Shown here: positions 54,812 through 63,837 of the stretch, in pieces | Layout: every line of letters begins with the position of its first letter | Numbering within the stretch: the stretch's first letter is position 1 | Assembly: GCF_014270035.1 (NCBI RefSeq) | Contig: NZ_JACNEP010000008.1 | Location: 1 to 64,000, forward strand | Direction: 5' to 3' | Length of the DNA stretch: 64,000 bases | Source: Neptunicella marina | GTDB lineage: Bacteria > Pseudomonadota > Gammaproteobacteria > Enterobacterales > Alteromonadaceae | Position numbers and translations under genes: made by a program | Notes under the pieces: generated by a model | Databases searched by the model: none | Seen by the model: only the letters and a program-made list of their open reading frames with translations | Told to the model about the DNA's origin: nothing

Positions 54812-55675
54812 CTATTCGATGTTTTGAATTTGCTCGCGCATTTGCTCAACCAGAACCTTTAATTCTACAGCTGATTGAGTGACTTCTGCGTTAATTGATT
54901 TTGAACCCAAAGTATTCGATTCACGGTTGAATTCCTGCATCATAAAATCGAGACGACGGCCACAGGCTCCGCCTTTTTTAAGAATTTTACGTGTTTCTGC
55001 AATATGGCAATTTAAGCGATCCAGTTCTTCGGCTACGTCTACCTTTTGCGCCAGCATCACCATTTCTTGTTCCAAACGGGTTGGTTCAAGTTCGATTTTG
55101 GCTTCTTCAAAGCGGCTTAGTAGTTTTTCTTTCTGCCATTCAATGATGCTTGGCATGTGTTCGGCAACTTTGGCTGCTTCTACTTCAATGCCATCTAAAC
55201 GTTGTTCGATTAATTGTTTTAACGCAGCACCTTCGTTGGCTCGTACCTGAATAAATTCTTCCAGACACTGGTTAAAACTGTTGATCAGATCGGCCTGGAT
55301 GCTGTCGAGATCGGTTTCTTCGGCACTGATGACACCTGGCCAACGTAAAATATCCACCGGGTTTACACCAGATGACTGGCCATGAGACTGAACCCAGTCT
55401 GCTGCGTGTAGCAATTGTTTGGCTAAATCCTGATTAAGATTTAACTGACCTACGGCTGCGTCATTGCCGCTGAAGCGCAGGGTGCATTCAACTTTTCCGC
55501 GTTGTAATTGTTTGCGGAATTTTTCTCTTAATACTGGTTCCATACCTCTGAATTGTTCAGGTAAACGGAAGTAGGTTTCAAGAAAACGTTGATTAACCGA
55601 GCGGATTTCCCAAACTGCGGTTCCCCAGTCTGCTTTTTGTTCCTGGCGGGCGAAGGCCGTCATGCTGTAGATCAT
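54812..55675 (-). CDS. yicC: YicC/YloC family endoribonuclease
   Basis: A 287-residue protein of the YicC family, recently shown to be an RNase that degrades certain small RNAs in E. coli. The N-terminus MIYSMTAFARQE and the C-terminal DUF1732 region (KKGGACGRRLDFMMQEFNRESNTLGSKS) are diagnostic. Length is standard. It is divergent from rph as in many gammaproteobacteria, whose products also act on RNA. The Shine-Dalgarno is poor. Confidence 0.96.
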   Translation of the reverse strand: MIYSMTAFARQEQKADWGTAVWEIRSVNQRFLETYFRLPEQFRGMEPVLREKFRKQLQRGKVECTLRFSGNDAAVGQLNLNQDLAKQLLHAADWVQSHGQSSGVNPVDILRWPGVISAEETDLDSIQADLINSFNQCLEEFIQVRANEGAALKQLIEQRLDGIEVEAAKVAEHMPSIIEWQKEKLLSRFEEAKIELEPTRLEQEMVMLAQKVDVAEELDRLNCHIAETRKILKKGGACGRRLDFMMQEFNRESNTLGSKSINAEVTQSAVELKVLVEQMREQIQNIE

Positions 55676-55808
55676 AAAGTTTTGCGTTCCATATTCTGCA
55701 AATAAGCCGCCAGTATACCAATTTGTGCCTCAAGCGCGAACATTTGCGGTTTTTTGACCGAGGTAAAGTGGGTATAATTAAGCATTACATTTACCCTAAG
55801 GAAACAGC

Positions 55809-56522
55809 ATGCGTCCAAGTGGAAGAACCGCCAATCAAATCCGCCCAGTTAGTTTTACCCGTCAATTTACCTGTCATGCAGAAGGCTCAGTTTTAGTTGA
55901 GTTTGGCAATACCAAGGTGTTGTGTAACGCCACCGTGGAAGAAGGTGTACCACGTTTTATGAAAGGTCAGGGCAAGGGCTGGGTAACGGCGGAATACAGC
56001 ATGCTGCCGCGTTCTACCCATACTCGTAGTGATCGTGAAGCGGCACGTGGTAAACAAAGCGGTCGTACACTGGAAATTCAGCGTTTAATCGCACGTTCTT
56101 TGCGTGCAGCGGTTGATCTTAAACAACTGGGTGAAAATACCATAGTAGTGGATTGTGATGTGATTCAGGCCGATGGTGGTACACGTACTGCGTCTATTAC
56201 TGGTGCCTGCGTGGCGTTAGTGGATGCACTTAACTGGATGCGTGCCAAAGGTTTAATCAAAACCAATCCGTTAAAACATATGATTGCTGCATTATCGGTC
56301 GGAGTGTATCAGGGTACGCCAATTGCCGATCTGGAATATGTGGAAGATTCTGCCGCAGAAACCGATATGAACGTGGTCATGACCGATACTGGTAAGCTAA
56401 TCGAAGTACAAGGTACCGCAGAAGAAGAACCGTTCAGCTTTGATGAAATGCAGGAAATGATGGAACTGGCTAAACACGGCCTGCGTGAAATTTTCGACCT
56501 ACAAAAATCAGCTTTAAATTAA
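55809..56522 (+). CDS. rph: Ribonuclease PH
   Basis: RNase PH is a phosphate-dependent 3'-5' exonuclease that trims tRNA 3' ends. The 237-residue protein starts [14 protein letters not shown] and shows [31 protein letters not shown] and [19 protein letters not shown], the phosphate and RNA-binding signatures. Unlike E. coli K-12 the frame is intact. AAGGAAAC precedes the ATG; a TATAAT lies at 55773-55778. It leads an operon with pyrE and tusA. Confidence 0.98.
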   Translation: MRPSGRTANQIRPVSFTRQFTCHAEGSVLVEFGNTKVLCNATVEEGVPRFMKGQGKGWVTAEYSMLPRSTHTRSDREAARGKQSGRTLEIQRLIARSLRAAVDLKQLGENTIVVDCDVIQADGGTRTASITGACVALVDALNWMRAKGLIKTNPLKHMIAALSVGVYQGTPIADLEYVEDSAAETDMNVVMTDTGKLIEVQGTAEEEPFSFDEMQEMMELAKHGLREIFDLQKSALN

Positions 56523-56531
56523 GAGCGGCAG

Positions 56532-57173
56532 ATGAAAGCGTATCAGATTGAATTTATTGAATTTGCACTACAGCGTAATGTATTGCGCTTTGGTGAATTT
56601 ACCCTGAAATCCGGCCGTACCAGTCCGTACTTTTTTAATGCAGGATTGTTTAATACCGGACGTGATCTGGCCAAATTAGGCCAGTTTTATGCCGCCGCGT
56701 TGGTCAATGCCGGTATTGATTACGACTTGTTGTTTGGTCCAGCTTACAAAGGCATTCCAATTGCTACCACCACGGCAGTGGCTTTGGCGGATAAACACGA
56801 TATCGACAAACCTTATTGTTTTAACCGCAAAGAGAAAAAAGAGCACGGTGAAGGCGGTAATCTGGTGGGCAGTGCATTAACTGGCAAAGTGATGTTAGTG
56901 GATGACGTGATCACAGCAGGTACCGCGATTCGTGAATCGATGCAGATTATTGAAGACAACAATGCCACTTTGGCCGGTGTATTAATTGCACTTGATCGTC
57001 AGGAAAAAGGTAAAGGTGAGTTGTCTGCTATTCAGGAAGTGGAGCGCGATTTTAATACGCAGGTGATATCAATCGTAACACTGGCTGATTTGGTTGAATA
57101 TCTGCAGCAAAAACCGGAAATGGCGGAGCATTTAACTAATATTCAGGCGTATCGTCAGCAGTATGGCATCTGA
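56532..57173 (+). CDS. pyrE: Orotate phosphoribosyltransferase
   Basis: PyrE joins orotate and PRPP to form OMP in pyrimidine synthesis. The 213-residue protein has the PRPP loop [16 protein letters not shown], the [11 protein letters not shown] segment and the flexible loop [13 protein letters not shown]. It follows rph by 9 nt (GAGCGGC as ribosome-binding site) and overlaps tusA by 11 bp. pyrC lies 5.6 kb further in the window. Confidence 0.98.
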   Translation: MKAYQIEFIEFALQRNVLRFGEFTLKSGRTSPYFFNAGLFNTGRDLAKLGQFYAAALVNAGIDYDLLFGPAYKGIPIATTTAVALADKHDIDKPYCFNRKEKKEHGEGGNLVGSALTGKVMLVDDVITAGTAIRESMQIIEDNNATLAGVLIALDRQEKGKGELSAIQEVERDFNTQVISIVTLADLVEYLQQKPEMAEHLTNIQAYRQQYGI

Positions 57174-57411
57174 TCTTTTTAGTGAGGCGGATCATCAGCT
57201 GGATGCGCTAGGACTGCGCTGTCCTGAGCCGGTGATGATGGTGCGTTTAACGATTCGAAATATGCAGGATGGAGAAACCCTGACGATTACAGCGGATGAT
57301 CCGTCTACCACGCGTGATATTCCGAGTTTTTGTCGTTTTATGGATCACCAGTTAATTGAGAGTGATACCGAATCTGCCCCCTATCGTTACCTGATCAAAA
57401 AAGGATTATGA
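57163..57411 (+). CDS. tusA: TusA family sulfurtransferase
   Basis: An 82-residue sulfur-relay protein with the signature [16 protein letters not shown], Cys20 being the persulfide carrier. TusA passes sulfur from IscS to the TusBCD complex for tRNA 2-thiouridine formation. A conserved [10 protein letters not shown] segment near the end fits TusA rather than YeeD-like relatives. It overlaps pyrE by 11 bp, so translation is coupled, and it is followed directly by a terminator. Confidence 0.92.
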   Translation: MASDLFSEADHQLDALGLRCPEPVMMVRLTIRNMQDGETLTITADDPSTTRDIPSFCRFMDHQLIESDTESAPYRYLIKKGL

Positions 57412-57437
57412 AAAAGGCGCCAAATGGCGCCTTTTCT
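57412..57437. terminator. Bidirectional terminator between tusA and the methyltransferase gene
   Basis: AAAAGGCGCC / GGCGCCTTTT is a perfect 10-bp stem with loop AAAT, immediately after the tusA stop. It has A and T runs on either side, so it ends transcripts from both converging genes. Confidence 0.92.
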
Positions 57438-57448
57438 ACATTTTATAT

Positions 57449-58294
57449 TTATTCAGGTTTTACAAATTTGAGTAAAAAGCGGTCGCTTTCACCAATTGCT
57501 TTATATTTAGCGGCGTCGGTTTCACCCATTGCCATTGATGGTGGAAGTGTCCAAACCCCTTTGGGGTGATCTTTGCTATCTTTCGGGTTATCCAGCACTT
57601 GTGATTCTGCCACTAACTTAAAGCCGGCTTTTTCCGCCGCTGCTATAACGCGCTCGGTAGAAATGTAACCGTTACGATCCATTTCATCTTCAGTTTTAGG
57701 GTCATCCCATTGATGGTCTACGACACCTAATACGCCGCCAGGTTTTAATGCATCAAACATTGCCTGATAGGCAATATCATTGTATTTACCACCACCATTG
57801 GACGGCATCATCCAGTTATGAGCGTTGCGGAATGTCAGTACCATATCGGCACTGCCTTTTGGCGCAATATTCAGAAAATAAGGGAAATCAAAAGTGGTCA
57901 CTTCAACTTCACCAAAACGCTCGGCATCACTACCCAACATTTTTAAATAAGAACCCAGACTACGGCGCATATAGCCGGTATGGGTATTAGGATTGAAATG
58001 TGCCGCGTAGAACTTACCTTTATCTTTTAAAACCGGTGCTAACACTTCGGTATACCAACCGCCACCCGGCCAGATCTCCACTACTGTCATATCTGAGCGC
58101 AGACCTAAAAAATCTAATACTTGTTTCGGTTTGCGGTATTGGTCGCGTGCTTTGTTGTCGTCAGAGCGTTTGGCACTGCTTAGAGCGGCATCAATAGCGG
58201 CTGCGGTTTGTTTATCCAGATCGGCCATTGCCAAAGGGCTGCAAAGCGAAAGCGCGACCGAACTAATGATTGATATCTTGCTGAACAATTTCAT
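57449..58294 (-). CDS. Exported class I SAM-dependent methyltransferase-like protein
   Basis: A 281-residue protein with a convincing Sec signal peptide (about 1-24, ending PLAMAD), then a Rossmann methyltransferase domain: motif I VVEIWPGGGWYTEVLAP, a DMVLTFRNAHNWM post-I region and ALKPGGVLGVVDH. AAGGACAC precedes the ATG. A SAM-dependent enzyme outside the cytosol is odd because SAM is not known to be free in the periplasm. Homologues with the same arrangement are common but uncharacterised. It is monocistronic. Confidence 0.88.
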   Translation of the reverse strand: MKLFSKISIISSVALSLCSPLAMADLDKQTAAAIDAALSSAKRSDDNKARDQYRKPKQVLDFLGLRSDMTVVEIWPGGGWYTEVLAPVLKDKGKFYAAHFNPNTHTGYMRRSLGSYLKMLGSDAERFGEVEVTTFDFPYFLNIAPKGSADMVLTFRNAHNWMMPSNGGGKYNDIAYQAMFDALKPGGVLGVVDHQWDDPKTEDEMDRNGYISTERVIAAAEKAGFKLVAESQVLDNPKDSKDHPKGVWTLPPSMAMGETDAAKYKAIGESDRFLLKFVKPE

Positions 58295-58310
58295 CTTGTG
58301 TCCTTGTTGT

Positions 58311-58591
58311 TAGGGCGTGTTGATCTTTGGTTTATGGATTTTGTTCAAATTCAAAGTCTTTTGATCGCGACGCCGGGTTGCAGCACCTCATATTTAAAAT
58401 AAAGGGGCCTAAGTCCAAATCCGGTAACAAAGAGCAAAAGGCTTTGAGTTGAACCCTCTGGGCAGTATTTGTCTGCCATTTCTACGGCGTTATCGCTCAC
58501 TCATGTAGAATAACTACACCACACTCGCTCTGTCTTGTATAAATGGCAGACTAACTGCTGCAAAAACACACTCCAAAGGTCAACACGCCCT
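58311..58591. mobile_element. MITE-like element, copy 2
   Basis: A 281-bp non-coding element just upstream of the methyltransferase gene, bounded by about 20-bp imperfect inverted repeats (TAGGGCGTGTTGATCTTTGG and, at the far end, CCAAAGGTCAACACGCCCTG). Its interior is homologous, in conserved blocks, to the reverse complement of 37852-38120: ATTTTGTTC, ATCGCGACGC, AACAAAGAG, GAACCCTCTGGGCA, CATTTCTAC and a CTACACCAC block. It has diverged more at the ends than copy 1. It encodes nothing and may carry promoter or processing signals for the methyltransferase gene. The remaining gap 58592-58736 shows no gene. Confidence 0.75.
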
Positions 58592-58736
58592 GGCCAGTTA
58601 ATGTTCTGCTTATTAAAGTGATGCACTTATTTTTCTTACCTGACAGCGCAATACTTTCATTCAATTCCACATCTTAGCGATAAGTAACAGACCGATAGAA
58701 ACATTCAATTGTTTCATAAGGTTTCGAAAGTCGGTT

Positions 58737-59264
58737 TTATACTTCACCCAGGGAAAATTTATAATCGCCACTTTGCAGCATCAGGCAAGATGCATTTTGA
58801 TGTTGCTCAATCTGTCCGCAAGCCGCCAGTTGGTAAAATACGTTTTGATGGATACGTGCCATTAAGTTTTCACGTATTTCGCAATAAGGCAAAACCTCTC
58901 CGGTATGAGGGGACGGTAATAATTTAATCGGATGTTGTTCTGATATACAAACTTCTTCACCCACAGATGTTGTCAGATAAATTAATCCTTGTAGTTGGTT
59001 CCATTGAGTAACAACGAAGGGCGCGTCTTCAACCTGTATAATCAACTTCTCTACCGGTGTAACCAAAAGATAAAGCTGCTCCTTGCGTCGTAATACACTG
59101 GCGAAAAGCCTGACGATTTCGGGGCGGGATATAACGGAGCCTTGATAGTGCCAGCTGCCATCATATTTAATGACTAAATCAATCTCACCGCACAGCGGTG
59201 GATCCCACTGCTGCGGCGAGTTATCTGCCTGCTTTAGTTTGTCACGCAGATCATTTAAGTTCAT
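58737..59264 (-). CDS. DUF1285 protein
   Basis: A 175-residue cytosolic protein matching DUF1285 (PPLCGEIDLVIKYDGSWHYQGSVISRPEIVRLFASVLRR, then YLLVTPVEKLIIQVEDAPFVV). The fold is a two-domain beta structure of unknown function. The start follows the DUF3014 gene stop directly (1-nt gap), so the two form an operon. No signal peptide. Confidence 0.88.
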   Translation of the reverse strand: MNLNDLRDKLKQADNSPQQWDPPLCGEIDLVIKYDGSWHYQGSVISRPEIVRLFASVLRRKEQLYLLVTPVEKLIIQVEDAPFVVTQWNQLQGLIYLTTSVGEEVCISEQHPIKLLPSPHTGEVLPYCEIRENLMARIHQNVFYQLAACGQIEQHQNASCLMLQSGDYKFSLGEV

Positions 59265-59265
59265 A

Positions 59266-60126
59266 TCATTGGGCGTCGAGTAGCGCCTTAATTTCGCGAA
59301 GTTTGGTTTTAATCTGACGCATATTTTCCGGGCCAGTACGTAGTAGCTGTTTTTGTACCGGAGATAATTCTTCTAAGCGAGGATCTACATATTTATACAT
59401 AACACTGTCGGTGGTTACCTCAATTGGTGTTGGCACTTCAGGCGTATTTAACAGGTGTTCAATCGCTTCATCTACAATCATATCGAAAGGTTGTTGAGTA
59501 GAGCCTACCTCCATATATTTGTTTTGCATCGCAGGCATATAACGTTCGAACAGTTTTACCAGCTGCTCTGAATCCATTGACGTGAATATGTCGGTATACA
59601 GGCTGTAGCGTTTAAAGCTGGAGGCATCGATCCACCAGCGATCCGCTTGCTGGTAGACTTTGAATTTTTGCTGCGGACGTTTTAATAAGCGGTGACCACT
59701 GGCAATCTGACGATTGGCAAGGTTGTCGGTAAAAACCACAAAACGTTCCAGCAAATCGTCATTGACCAGTACCTGAGCTAAGGCTTCATAGTCTGACGTT
59801 GCAGTGATTTGCTGTTTGATGGCGGAATCAGACGTATCCACCGGTTTAACAGGCTCTGGCTCCGGCACCATGGATTCTTCAGTATTAACCTCTGGCAGTG
59901 CTTCGGCGGGTTCTTCTGGCTCCGGCTCAACCTGCATTACCGGCTGTTGTGGTTCCGGCTCTTTTACTTTCACCGGGATGACATCCCTGACTTGTGGGGG
60001 CGTTTTTTCCTGCTGTTGAGAATTCCAGATGAAAAGTCCTGCAATCAAAATGACCACTAGAATAGCGATAATTATATAAGGAAGAGGAGAGCGGGATGGA
60101 GAAGTATCCGGATTTTCTTCTGTCAT
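59266..60126 (-). CDS. DUF3014 membrane-anchored protein
   Basis: A protein of about 286 residues with a short cytosolic N-terminus, one transmembrane helix (about 16-34) and a Pro/Glu-rich spacer (about 40-100). A periplasmic DUF3014 domain follows (VVFTDNLANRQIASGHRLLKRPQQKF, RYSLYTDIFTSMDSEQL, QLLRTGPENMRQI). I chose the ATG at 60126 (AAGG 8 nt upstream); ATGs or alternative starts at 60153 and 60177 would only lengthen the N-terminus. Function unknown; co-transcribed with the DUF1285 gene. Confidence 0.87.
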   Translation of the reverse strand: MTEENPDTSPSRSPLPYIIIAILVVILIAGLFIWNSQQQEKTPPQVRDVIPVKVKEPEPQQPVMQVEPEPEEPAEALPEVNTEESMVPEPEPVKPVDTSDSAIKQQITATSDYEALAQVLVNDDLLERFVVFTDNLANRQIASGHRLLKRPQQKFKVYQQADRWWIDASSFKRYSLYTDIFTSMDSEQLVKLFERYMPAMQNKYMEVGSTQQPFDMIVDEAIEHLLNTPEVPTPIEVTTDSVMYKYVDPRLEELSPVQKQLLRTGPENMRQIKTKLREIKALLDAQ

Positions 60127-60497
60127 GATTTTTGCCTTAATTCTGCTGTTCATCAATTCAGACCACAGATTAATCAATTAGTTGGAAAAATTCATCCGTA
60201 ATTTCAATACCTTCTTATTTAGTTGCGGACTATTTAAACAAATCCTCTTTTTGTATGAGCTTTGGCCGCTAAAGATCTGCTGATAATCATATTTTAAGTG
60301 GTACAAATAATATACAGTTGAGGTTAGTCGTGTAAAAATACGCATAAGGTGGTTGGCTGTGTAAAAAGGGAGCACAGCAAGTTCAATCATCTGGGCTGTG
60401 GATGTTGTTATACAACGCAGTATTAAGCGGAATAACCGATAAAAATAAATTGCCGATAGCATAACTATAAATTAGGTCTAAGCACCAAAAAACTGGC
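60127..60497. other. Non-coding gap between divergent genes
   Basis: About 370 bases between the DUF3014 gene and the GGDEF gene. Open frames of up to 94 codons occur on the minus strand but lack a Shine-Dalgarno and family resemblance. The composition is AT-rich, as expected for two divergent promoter regions. No repeat or RNA gene is seen. Confidence 0.5.
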
Positions 60498-61628
60498 ATG
60501 AAACACACTAAAAAGCATTATCTGAGTAGTAAAAGTGTATTTTTCTTCCATTTAATTGGAGGAATGGGGCTTTTTTTGTTTAGTTTCCATACTCATTCAG
60601 CGCTAAGTACAACTCAGGCTAAAATTCTTCAGGCAAATAGTCCGATAAAATATTGCCTGACCAGTAGCGAAACGTCGCATTCATTTGAACAGTATATTGG
60701 CGAGTTAAGTCGAAAACTGGCTATACCAACTCAACAACGTATTAAGTCACAAAATGATGACGTGCTTGATTGCATGCTGTTGTCACCTGAACTAACGGCG
60801 ATCGCACCCAATTCATTTATTCAGCAACTTGTTATCTATCAAGATGAGGCATTAGCGATTGGGATCGCGCCATCCTTGTCACCGGTCGCAGATATTCTGG
60901 CAAATGTTGCTAATAATAATGTGGATACAGATACTCGTTTTGAGGAAAGCCACTGGTTTTTTGACTATTTCTGGTTCTGGTTAGCAACCTTTGTGTTGGT
61001 GGCGTTGTTCCTGGCTTACCGTTATTACACCCTGGCACTTCATAGTTTGATGCTGGACTCAAAAAACTTTGAACTGGACTTAAAAAACAAGGCGTTGCTG
61101 GATTTACAGGAGCAATTGCGGGCGCGCAATAAGAAACTCGAATACTTGTCTACGCATGATTCACTAACCTCTTTAGCGAATCGTCACTTTTTTAATGAAA
61201 CGGTACTAAAAGAGTTAAATCGGGCGGTCCGGCATAACAGTCAGTTAAGTTTACTGTTGATTGATATGGATAACTTTAAAGCGATTAATGATACATACGG
61301 ACACAGTGAGGGTGATAAAGTCCTGATTGAAACTGCGCAGGTACTAAAAAAGCAGGTTAGAAGCATCGATATTGTGGGCCGCTGGGGAGGCGAAGAGTTT
61401 ATTATCTTGCTGCCCAACACCTCGCTCAAAGATGCCACCATGCTGGCTAACCGAATTTGTGAAGCGGTTATGGAACAAAATATTACTCCTGTGCAAAAAA
61501 TTAGTTGTAGTATTGGTGTTTCACGCTTTAAAGATGGTGATAGTCTTGATACTGTCTTTATCCGCGCCGATAAAGCGCTGTATGAAGCAAAAGCGTTAGG
61601 TAAAAATCGGGCAGAAAGCCTTGAATAA
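60498..61628 (+). CDS. Membrane-anchored GGDEF diguanylate cyclase
   Basis: A 376-residue protein with an N-terminal signal/anchor helix (about 13-32), a periplasmic region (about 35-155), a second transmembrane helix (about 158-176), a coiled coil (about 185-215) and a C-terminal GGDEF domain. The active site is GGEEF with an RxxD inhibitory site (RSID) five residues before it, so it should make c-di-GMP with feedback inhibition. The periplasmic part has two cysteines (KYCL, DCML) and might sense an envelope signal. Monocistronic. Confidence 0.92.
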   Translation: MKHTKKHYLSSKSVFFFHLIGGMGLFLFSFHTHSALSTTQAKILQANSPIKYCLTSSETSHSFEQYIGELSRKLAIPTQQRIKSQNDDVLDCMLLSPELTAIAPNSFIQQLVIYQDEALAIGIAPSLSPVADILANVANNNVDTDTRFEESHWFFDYFWFWLATFVLVALFLAYRYYTLALHSLMLDSKNFELDLKNKALLDLQEQLRARNKKLEYLSTHDSLTSLANRHFFNETVLKELNRAVRHNSQLSLLLIDMDNFKAINDTYGHSEGDKVLIETAQVLKKQVRSIDIVGRWGGEEFIILLPNTSLKDATMLANRICEAVMEQNITPVQKISCSIGVSRFKDGDSLDTVFIRADKALYEAKALGKNRAESLE

Positions 61629-61761
61629 CATGATTTAACTTAATGTGTATGTGATTTGCGACAGTTTAACTAATTGAATTTGTTAAATAAAATATAAAGC
61701 AGGACTGAAAAGTCTTTTAATTCATACAGTTACTATTTAAATTGATGTTTATTTTTCATTC

Positions 61762-61775
61762 TAATACATGTATTA
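61762..61775. promoter_or_regulatory. Perfect 14-bp palindrome upstream of the acyltransferase promoter
   Basis: TAATACATGTATTA is perfectly self-complementary. It sits about 28-41 bp upstream of the -24 element of the sigma-54-like promoter, a possible enhancer site for an activator. The function is inference from position. Confidence 0.45.
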
Positions 61776-61801
61776 CATTGAAATTTATACAAATATTTCT
61801 T

Positions 61802-61817
61802 TTGGCACGATACTTGT
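61802..61817 (+). promoter_or_regulatory. Sigma-54-like promoter of the acyltransferase gene
   Basis: TTGGCACG-ATAC-TTGT matches the -24/-12 consensus TTGGCACG-N4-TTGC except for GT in place of GC at -12. The GG and GT elements are separated by 10 nt, the required distance. Start of transcription would be near 61829. PEP-CTERM systems carry a sigma-54-dependent regulator (PrsR type), which makes such a promoter plausible here. Confidence 0.6.
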
Positions 61818-61856
61818 TTTGTAGTCGTGCTGTAACATTGCTGAGCAAGAGGCGCA

Positions 61857-62693
61857 GTGAATATCAAAAACATGGATAGGTGTTTATCTTTGGCTCGCAA
61901 TTTGGAAAGTAATTTTATGCATGCGGACAACAATCTGGTTAGTCTCGATACTAAAAAGAGTACTCGTACTTTACCAGTGGTTGAAAATCAGCACCTAAGA
62001 CGTTTTTTTGATTTTTTTCAGTTGGAAACAGGGTTCAATTTCAACTGTTCGCCCCAGTTATGTCAGGATGTTTTTCACTTACGTTACCGTGTTTATTGTG
62101 AGGCATTGGGATTTGAACCTGCTTCAGAATCGTCGATGGAAAAAGATCTTTATGATAGGCGTAGTGACTATTTTTCTGTTGCCCATTATGAAACGGAAAG
62201 CACAATAGGTTGTTGTCGGGTAGTGAAAAGTGAAGCTCAAAATCAACTGCTTCCAGTAGAAGAGCTTGGACAGGCTGCCTTATTTGAAGGTGAGTTACAT
62301 CCATTAAATTTTACTCGTGATTCAATTTGTGAGATCTCACGCTTAACTGTGGAAGAGCAATTTAATTGTCATCAGCCGGGAGTTCCAGAACAAGAATACA
62401 AAACTTACCCCTACATTCGTTTATATCTTATTTTTTCTGCGTTACAGCATGCAGCTTCCTTAGGCCGCCCACATGTATTTACTTTGTGTGAACCTAAGTT
62501 TATTCGATACTTGCGTATTATTGGTATAAATATGCAACGTATTGGTTCTTATGTGTCGCACAAGGGATTACGCCAGCCCTGTTATATCAATGCCAGTGAA
62601 TTTATGCAGAATCTTCCTGAGCAGTTCGCCCAGATGCTCGAAAGAATTGAACAGCATAATTTACAGTCTGTAAAAGAACAGGCGATCGCTTAA
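61857..62693 (+). CDS. PEP-CTERM/exosortase system-associated acyltransferase
   Basis: A 278-residue GNAT-fold protein related to N-acyl amino acid and autoinducer synthases. The core pattern is VFHLRYRVYCEALGFEP, then YFSVAHYETESTIGCCRVV, CEISRLTV and a final IGINMQRIGSYVSHKG-type segment. Members labelled N-acyl amino acid synthase of the PEP-CTERM/exosortase system co-occur with exosortase genes and are thought to make a secreted lipid-like molecule. The GTG start has AGAGG 4 nt upstream; an ATG at 61872 is an alternative. The rest of the exosortase locus is not in this window. Confidence 0.88.
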   Translation: MNIKNMDRCLSLARNLESNFMHADNNLVSLDTKKSTRTLPVVENQHLRRFFDFFQLETGFNFNCSPQLCQDVFHLRYRVYCEALGFEPASESSMEKDLYDRRSDYFSVAHYETESTIGCCRVVKSEAQNQLLPVEELGQAALFEGELHPLNFTRDSICEISRLTVEEQFNCHQPGVPEQEYKTYPYIRLYLIFSALQHAASLGRPHVFTLCEPKFIRYLRIIGINMQRIGSYVSHKGLRQPCYINASEFMQNLPEQFAQMLERIEQHNLQSVKEQAIA

Positions 62694-62756
62694 GTCGGTT
62701 GCTTGTTTAATTAGCAATACATACAATCCCTCTCCAGATTTTGGCAGGGGATTGTT

Positions 62757-63788
62757 ATGAAGCAAATTACGATACGAAAACCAGACGACTGGCACTTACA
62801 TTTTCGGGATAATGAACTTCTCACTGAAACAGTCGCCGCCACGGCTCGCTGTTTTGAGCGCGCGATTGTGATGCCAAATCTGGTACCGCCGGTGACAACC
62901 ACTGAACTGGCAATGCAATACCAGTCCCGTATTTTGGCAGCGCGGCCTGCAGGCAGTAGCTTTACACCTTTGATGACCATCTTTCTGACCAATAACACCA
63001 GCAGCGAAGAAATTATTAAGGCCAAAGCAGCCGGTGTGGTAGCCGCTAAATTATATCCGGCTGGTGCGACCACTAATTCTGACACCGCAGTAACTAATCT
63101 GGACGCCATGTTTCCTGTTTTTGAAACCATGGCCGAACAAGGCATGTTGTTGCTGGTTCATGGCGAAGTTACCGACAGTCATATCGATATTTTTGACCGT
63201 GAAAAAGTTTTCATAGAAAAAAACTTAAGTCGCATAACAGCGCAGATCCCACAGCTAAAAGTAGTGTTTGAGCATATTACAACTGCCGATGCGGCTGATT
63301 TTGTGAGTGAAAGCCCGGATAATGTTGCCGCGACTATTACCCCGCAACATTTAATGCTAAACCGTAATGATTTATTGGTGGGAGGCATTCGCCCGCATAA
63401 TTACTGTTTGCCGGTATTAAAACGCAGTACTCACCAGCAGCGTTTACGTGAAGTGGTAGCCAGTGGCTCACATAAGTTTTTCCTTGGTACTGACTCTGCA
63501 CCACACGAAAAACACCGTAAAGAAAGCGCTTGTGGTTGCGCTGGTTGTTACAGTGCCTGGAGTGCGCTGGAGTTGTATGCACAAGTATTTGAAGATTTAG
63601 GGGCGCTCGATAAGCTCGAAGGTTTTGCCAGCCTGCATGGTCCTGATTTTTACGGATTACCACGTAATGAGCAGACGGTTACTTTGGTCAGAGAAGAATG
63701 GACTGTGCCTGAAAAAATTGTTTTACCTAATGGCAACGATATTGTGCCATTTCATGCGGGCCAGACAGTTAACTGGAAAATGCTGTAG
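62757..63788 (+). CDS. pyrC: Dihydroorotase
   Basis: PyrC closes carbamoyl-aspartate to dihydroorotate in pyrimidine synthesis. The 343-residue protein is the E. coli-like short class. The binuclear zinc site is seen in DWHLHFRD (His13, His15), the carboxylated Lys98 ([13 protein letters not shown]), [16 protein letters not shown] and the catalytic Asp of [18 protein letters not shown] precedes the ATG. It ends before a terminator shared with upp, another pyrimidine gene transcribed towards it. Confidence 0.97.
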   Translation: MKQITIRKPDDWHLHFRDNELLTETVAATARCFERAIVMPNLVPPVTTTELAMQYQSRILAARPAGSSFTPLMTIFLTNNTSSEEIIKAKAAGVVAAKLYPAGATTNSDTAVTNLDAMFPVFETMAEQGMLLLVHGEVTDSHIDIFDREKVFIEKNLSRITAQIPQLKVVFEHITTADAADFVSESPDNVAATITPQHLMLNRNDLLVGGIRPHNYCLPVLKRSTHQQRLREVVASGSHKFFLGTDSAPHEKHRKESACGCAGCYSAWSALELYAQVFEDLGALDKLEGFASLHGPDFYGLPRNEQTVTLVREEWTVPEKIVLPNGNDIVPFHAGQTVNWKML

Positions 63789-63806
63789 TTGGGTCTGATG
63801 ATGATT

Positions 63807-63834
63807 AAAAAAGCCTGCAAATTGCAGGCTTTTG
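63807..63834. terminator. Bidirectional terminator between pyrC and upp
   Basis: AAAAGCCTGCAA and TTGCAGGCTTTT form a near-perfect stem with flanking A and T runs, between the pyrC stop and the upp stop. Confidence 0.88.
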
Positions 63835-63837
63835 TAT

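Noticed and set aside
58131-58313. Plus-strand frame of 60 codons overlapping the methyltransferase signal peptide
   Set aside because: Antisense to the start of a supported gene and without a Shine-Dalgarno.
60178-60462. Minus-strand frame of 94 codons upstream of the DUF3014 gene
   Set aside because: Leu/Ile/Tyr-rich translation from AT-rich DNA, no ribosome-binding site and no recognisable domain; more likely a promoter region.
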